Shown piece after piece: positions 8,292 to 12,009 of a DNA stretch of 12,009 nt. The DNA comes from Planctomycetaceae bacterium (GTDB taxonomy: Bacteria; Planctomycetota; Planctomycetia; Planctomycetales; Planctomycetaceae), in assembly GCA_016765335.1 (NCBI GenBank), contig JAESQE010000060.1:8235-20243 (forward strand), in the 5' to 3' direction. The notes under the pieces are model-generated. The model was given only the letters and a program-made list of their open reading frames with translations. It ran no database searches and was not told where the DNA came from. How positions within the stretch are numbered: the first letter of the stretch is position 1; every line of letters begins with the position of its first letter. The translations under genes and the position numbers were made by a program.

Positions 8292-9410
8292 ATGCAGCTT
8301 TCTTTATTTAATATCAAATTCGCATCCGCAATGCTCCTTCTGATTGGAATGGTAGTCACAGGAGTGACGTTCACCTCCTCTGCCCAAGACATAAAATATG
8401 GCAAGGGATTACTAGTCACGACAAATGGCAAAGTGGTCCGTGGGAATATTACGGTAATTGCAAGTGGCTATGTTGTCGAACTTTCCAGCGGAGTTGTCAC
8501 GTATCCTTTTTCCACAATAATCTGTGAAGCTCGTTCCTTGGAAGAAGCGTACCGCAAGCAGCGTGACGCGATGACCCGTCCCACAGCTGGCCAGCACGTC
8601 CGTTTGGGGCAATGGGCGTTTCAGCAAGAACTTTTTGCAGAAGCAGAGCGAGAGATAAAATCTGCATTGAATTTGCAGTCCAACAATCAACAGGCCAAGC
8701 GACTACTTAGACATTTTGATTCCCGTATACCGAAAGACTCTGAATTTGTTGATCAAAACAAAAAGAAAACATACGACCAAATCATGATTGATCGCGAATT
8801 CAAAAAAGGACAACCACTTGCAGGACTCAATCCTCAACTGACTAAGGAATTTGCAGCAACGATCCATCCCTTACTGATTAATAGCTGTAGCAATTCGTCG
8901 TGCCATGGAACTTCGGTTGCTCACGAATTTCGACTGCACCCCAGATGGAACATGAAGGGCAATACACGTCATCTCACTGCTCGAAACCTACAAGCTGTCC
9001 TTGAGCAAATTGACGTAAAACGCCCAGACAAAAGTCCGCTCATCACGAAGCTCAACGGACACCACGGAAAACGAAACACAAACGTCTTCATCGGATCACG
9101 CGCAGAAAAACAGAGACGGATACTACAAAACTGGACCTTGCGAACCGGCTTATACCTTCAGGAACAACGCGAAGAACAAAAGAAATCGTTTGCAGAACTG
9201 GTCGGGCATGAAGAACAGTCACTACAGCCAAGCGGACAAATTCAACAAGCGGGGTTCAACTCACCACTTCAACCAGCCGAGTTAACCCCAGCACAAAAAA
9301 ACGACTCATCAAAACTTGAATCTGCCCGTAATGATCAGGCCTACGATCCATTCGATCCCGAAATTTTCAACCGCAAAATGCGAATACGCCAAATCGCACC
9401 GGGACAATAA
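8292..9410 (+). CDS. Exported protein with CX4CH haem-like motif
   Basis: The frame is open from an ATG at 8199, but the ATG at 8292 starts the signal peptide (hydrophobic core SAMLLLIGMVVTGVTF, then SSA-QD near residue 31), giving 372 residues. Residues ~36-80 look like a small beta domain (GKVVRGNITVIASGYVVELSSG). Residues ~100-140 form a TPR-like helical pair (LGQWAFQQELFAEAEREIKSAL). Residues ~188-280 contain HPLLINSCSNSSCHG with C199, C204 and H205: a CX4CH motif instead of the usual CX2CH of c-type cytochromes. Related motifs occur in planctomycete exported proteins of unknown function. The product is probably periplasmic; haem binding is unproven. It lies 124 bases after the previous gene on the same strand and may be co-transcribed. 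The C-terminus is Gln-rich. Confidence 0.75.
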   Translation: MQLSLFNIKFASAMLLLIGMVVTGVTFTSSAQDIKYGKGLLVTTNGKVVRGNITVIASGYVVELSSGVVTYPFSTIICEARSLEEAYRKQRDAMTRPTAGQHVRLGQWAFQQELFAEAEREIKSALNLQSNNQQAKRLLRHFDSRIPKDSEFVDQNKKKTYDQIMIDREFKKGQPLAGLNPQLTKEFAATIHPLLINSCSNSSCHGTSVAHEFRLHPRWNMKGNTRHLTARNLQAVLEQIDVKRPDKSPLITKLNGHHGKRNTNVFIGSRAEKQRRILQNWTLRTGLYLQEQREEQKKSFAELVGHEEQSLQPSGQIQQAGFNSPLQPAELTPAQKNDSSKLESARNDQAYDPFDPEIFNRKMRIRQIAPGQ

Positions 9411-9520
9411 GACTATGATCGATTCATGAACGAACCGCAAAGTTCAATCCTCAAGCCAGAACGTCTTATTGTAATGGGAGTAAGTTCGCCGTGTTGGCAA
9501 TGTCTCTCCATCAGCGCATG

Positions 9521-9560
9521 AAAAAACCCCACGGTCGCAAAAGTTGCAACTGTGGGGTTT
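9521..9560 (-). terminator. Terminator of tRNA-fMet
   Basis: AAACCCCAC (9524-9532) pairs with GTGGGGTTT (9552-9560), with further inner pairs (GCAA 9537-9540 with TTGC 9544-9547). On the minus strand the stem is followed by a T-run (complement of the A-run at 9521-9526), 27 bases past the tRNA 3' end. On the plus strand it could also act weakly after the 9410 stop. Confidence 0.8.
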
Positions 9561-9569
9561 AGAATCTTA

Positions 9570-9586
9570 TTGAACCAAAGGTTCAA
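9570..9586 (-). other. Short hairpin directly 3' of the tRNA
   Basis: TTGAACC-AAA-GGTTCAA, a perfect 7-bp stem with a 3-base loop, lies one base beyond the tRNA discriminator. It may affect 3'-end processing of the precursor; this is an inference from position only. Confidence 0.35.
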
Positions 9587-9587
9587 A

Positions 9588-9663
<76 letters not shown>

Positions 9664-9859
9664 ATAGAAGAGATCAATATCCGTTGATGGAATTGACTCT
9701 AAACCCTGACTTGCGTTGTAGTTACTGCACCAACGGTGACAGATTCCTGGTCCACAACTATGCCGGGAGACACACTATATCGGTGAAGGTTCATAGAGAA
9801 AAGCCGTCGGGTGCACAATTCTAACTTCTTTGTGATAAGTTTCCAACCCCCATCAACAT

Positions 9860-9903
9860 AAAGAAACGTAACCTATTGTGTAGCAACAGGTTACATCTTC
9901 TTT
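9860..9903. other. Extended intergenic stem-loop
   Basis: AAAGAA-type pairing at the base (9860-9865 with 9898-9903), a small internal loop, GTAACCT (9868-9874) with AGGTTAC (9888-9894), one mismatch, TTG with CAA, and the pentaloop TGTAG. It is a long, nearly symmetrical hairpin in otherwise featureless DNA. It could be a terminator (the minus strand after the core stem is T-rich) or a structured RNA. Confidence 0.35.
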
Positions 9904-10172
9904 GGAAGAACCGGCCTCTTTGGAAATATATATTGTAAGCCTACCCGAAGCATTGATTTCAAGTGGTCCGGTTATGCAGGTAATAATGATTGCAAGAATT
10001 GTTTTCCTTTTAACACTTTTTAGGACACAGAAACCCCGGTTGACTCTCAAGAGGCTTGCTGGAATGCTCGATAGAATCCCAAAGGGTCTATTTCTCCAGA
10101 AATAACCTACGTTTAATTCTGTGAATAAACTGAGCCTGTTAAGTCACCACAACCTCAAACGAATTAATCAAT

Positions 10173-10228
10173 ATGAGGTGATCAATATGAGGTGATCAAT
10201 ATGAGGTGATAAAGATGAGGTGATAAAG
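10173..10228 (+). repeat. Tandem repeat, 4 x 14 bp, with Shine-Dalgarno-like core
   Basis: Units 1 and 2 (10173-10186, 10187-10200) are both ATGAGGTGATCAAT; units 3 and 4 (10201-10214, 10215-10228) are both ATGAGGTGATAAAG. Every unit contains GAGGTGAT, and the first two extend to GAGGTGATC, the exact complement of the usual bacterial 16S rRNA 3' end. The array lies 263 bases before the HEAT gene start. The 14-base period is neither a whole number of codons nor of helical turns. Confidence 0.85.
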
Positions 10229-10374
10229 ATTCTTAACCTGCAAACTGATTCTCCAAATAGGATCTTGTATTTGCCGGTGTTAATCTTCAGACTGAAATAA
10301 CAGGATGGAAGAACACTTTACGATTTATTTTCTGTTTTTGAGCAGCAAACCGGAATCGTTTCCGACTGAATAAT

Positions 10375-10388
10375 TTGTATTAATACAA
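10375..10388. promoter_or_regulatory. Perfect 14-bp palindrome upstream of the HEAT gene
   Basis: TTGTATTAATACAA is a perfect palindrome, ending 103 bases before the ATG at 10492. Its size and symmetry fit an operator for a dimeric helix-turn-helix regulator. No regulator can be named. Confidence 0.35.
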
Positions 10389-10479
10389 CAATAATGGCAA
10401 TCGCCAGACTTCTGCACGACTGCGTTTGAGCAAGGAAAGCTTAAGTGAGGAAGTGTTAGAAATCTGGACCAACTGATTC

Positions 10480-10483
10480 GGAG
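10480..10483 (+). promoter_or_regulatory. Ribosome binding site of the HEAT gene
   Basis: GGAG with an eight-base spacer to the ATG at 10492. It supports this start, which also begins a signal peptide. Confidence 0.7.
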
Positions 10484-10491
10484 TCGACAAC

Positions 10492-12009
10492 ATGTCGAGA
10501 CCGTGGACCAAGTGGATCGCAGTGGGAATCGTCGTATGTTCTACGAACGCATTTCTTTTATTACAAGCTCAAGATAAATCTGCCGCTAAAGGTGATTCAG
10601 CAGATTCCCCTTTGGCTGTCGAACCAGATTCGTCAATCGAGCTGTTCGAATCAGCCAGTCTGATGGCGGATCTAGGTCGTTTCGATCTAGCAAAACGGTA
10701 CCTGAAAAAGCTTGTCGAGAAGAAACTTACCGACGAAGAGTTGCTCGCAATCCGGGATCAATTCGGAACGGTTGAGCTGTTTCAGCTTGCAAGAACGGAA
10801 GAGTTGCTCCCGGAATCAAAAACGTTATTAACGCAGGTAACGGAAGCTTCTCGCAGAAATGCAACCAATCCTGCACGGATTGATCGCATTTTAGCCGACT
10901 TAGATAAATCGCCTCGCGAACGGGAATTGGCGATTCTGGAACTACGAAATATCGGGATCGCAGCAATGCCTCGATTGGTTCAGCACCTGGGAAATCCAGA
11001 AAGCAACCAGGATCGAGATCGTCTGGTTTACATCATGACGAAAATGGGCGAACCGGTGCTGCCTGCCCTGTTTGGTACGCTCGGTTCTGCTGAACCGATG
11101 CTGCAATCCAGTGTGCTGGAAGTGATTGGGTTTTTGGCAAATCCCGAAATGATCGATCCTTTGTGGTACCACGCATTCAGTGAAGATGAACTTCCTTCAG
11201 TACGAGTTTCTGCACAGATAGCTTTGGCAAGGATTCTTTTTGGGTCAGCAGAGAAAATTAAATATGTCTCCTCTTTTGGGGCACAGGATCGTATTCAGTC
11301 TGCTGCTCTGCAATATCTGGGCAACCAAAGAGTTTGGGAAAAGGATGATCAGGGACGCGTTACGCTGTGGAAGTGGAATGCTGCACAGCAAACCGTGCTT
11401 CCGACTTCGGTTACCCCAGCTGCTGCAAGTTTAGATTCAGCTTTGAAATACTCTCAGCAGTCTTTGGGAATGCCTGGAGAAAATGAAAAGGTTCAAGCCT
11501 TGTTCCTCAGTGCTGTTCTTGCGGACGCGGCTTATCGTGCAGGTTGGAAAGAATCGATGCCAACCGGTCCTGGGACTGCGTTTAACCTAGCTCTTGCTTC
11601 CGGTCTGCCCGTACTGTCTAGCTCGGTAGAGATTTCATTAAAAGCTGGACAAATTCGTGCAGCAGAATCAGCAATGGCAGCCATCTCTTTGGTTGGCAAT
11701 GATAATTTACTGAAATCGTCTCAAACGAAATCCTCAACCTTCATTCAAGGCTTGAATCATCCGAGTCGTCGCATCCAATTTGCAGCTGCGGTTGGTATTT
11801 TGCAACTCGAACCGGAAACCAGTTTTCGCTTTGCATCCAGAGTCGTAGAAATATTGACCCAGGCGTTGAACGATGATGGCTCACAAAAGGTTTTGGTCAT
11901 TGATCCGAACACTGATCGCGGTCGAAGAATTTCAACCGCAGTGAGCCAAATGGGCTACAACCAGGAAATAGGGACTTCAGGAAAAGAATGCTTCGAACTG
12001 ACAGCTGCC
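10492..12009 (+). CDS. Exported HEAT-repeat protein with receiver-like domain (3' truncated)
   Basis: The frame is open for 506 codons from the ATG at 10492 to the window edge without a stop. Residues ~8-26 are a signal peptide (WIAVGIVVCSTNAFLLLQAQD). Residues ~50-130 are helical, TPR-like (SASLMADLGRFDLAKRYLKKL). Residues ~140-255 hold HEAT-like helical pairs (AILELRNIGIAAMPRLVQHL, then VLPALFGTLGS and VRVSAQIALARI). Another helical stretch follows (HPSRRIQFAAAVGILQL). From residue 466 the sequence becomes receiver-like: KVLVIDPNTDRGRRIS, then a GYNQEIGTSGKECFEL segment. The second acidic residue of the usual DD pair is Pro (D471-P472), so phosphorylation competence is doubtful; the phospho-acceptor position lies beyond the window. 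HEAT repeats usually mediate protein contacts. Function is unknown. Confidence 0.85.
   Translation, partial: MSRPWTKWIAVGIVVCSTNAFLLLQAQDKSAAKGDSADSPLAVEPDSSIELFESASLMADLGRFDLAKRYLKKLVEKKLTDEELLAIRDQFGTVELFQLARTEELLPESKTLLTQVTEASRRNATNPARIDRILADLDKSPRERELAILELRNIGIAAMPRLVQHLGNPESNQDRDRLVYIMTKMGEPVLPALFGTLGSAEPMLQSSVLEVIGFLANPEMIDPLWYHAFSEDELPSVRVSAQIALARILFGSAEKIKYVSSFGAQDRIQSAALQYLGNQRVWEKDDQGRVTLWKWNAAQQTVLPTSVTPAAASLDSALKYSQQSLGMPGENEKVQALFLSAVLADAAYRAGWKESMPTGPGTAFNLALASGLPVLSSSVEISLKAGQIRAAESAMAAISLVGNDNLLKSSQTKSSTFIQGLNHPSRRIQFAAAVGILQLEPETSFRFASRVVEILTQALNDDGSQKVLVIDPNTDRGRRISTAVSQMGYNQEIGTSGKECFELTAA

Noticed and set aside
9853..10050. Small minus-strand open frame with a signal-like N-terminus
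   Set aside because: No convincing ribosome site, its 3' end overlaps a strong stem-loop, and the protein resembles nothing I know.
9902..10105. Plus-strand open frame of 67 codons
   Set aside because: No ribosome site; lies in non-coding DNA and overlaps the stem-loop edge and small palindromes.
10173..10228. CRISPR array
   Set aside because: The 14-bp units are contiguous, with no spacers and no cas genes nearby.

Overview
The window reads as a stretch of chromosome from a planctomycete, probably a member of the Planctomycetaceae near Gimesia or Rubinisphaera. The base composition is moderate. Most genes encode exported proteins of planctomycete-type families: a DUF11 surface protein with a PDEYLSDGGDR motif, a protein with a CX4CH haem-like motif, a HEAT-repeat protein and two paralogous small envelope proteins. 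This is a judgement from protein style; no search was run.

Layout. 1-1682 (+): the 3' two-thirds of an LptB-type ABC ATPase gene, then a class I/II aminotransferase gene. 1683-6854 (-): a run of minus-strand genes. In transcription order they are a probable lipoprotein (5697-6854, with its own terminator), a secreted paralog of it (4664-5353), a DUF11 protein (3063-4583) and type I methionine aminopeptidase (1770-2600). 6855-7144 is a divergent intergenic region. 7145-9410 (+): a membrane-anchored LolA/RseB-like protein whose natural ATG is followed at once by an in-frame stop, then an exported protein with a CX4CH motif. 9588-9661 (-): initiator tRNA-fMet with its own terminator. 9662-10491: a long non-coding stretch with a stem-loop, a 14-bp tandem repeat and a perfect palindrome. 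10492 to the window end (+): an exported HEAT-repeat protein that runs into a receiver-like domain and is cut by the window edge.

Working together. The two paralogous envelope proteins and the DUF11 protein lie in tandem on one strand and probably make surface or cell-envelope components. LptB (LPS export) and the LolA/RseB-like protein add to the envelope theme. Map and tRNA-fMet are housekeeping translation genes.

The most notable signals are non-coding. Two related elements (1711-1764 and 2986-3037) can fold into the same three-arm structure with compensatory base changes, and each lies just past the 3' end of a minus-strand gene. Four tandem 14-bp units each contain an extended anti-anti-Shine-Dalgarno sequence. 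A 142-bp element at 5474-5615 has terminal inverted repeats and looks like a MITE. I see no CRISPR array, phage module or recognised defence system.
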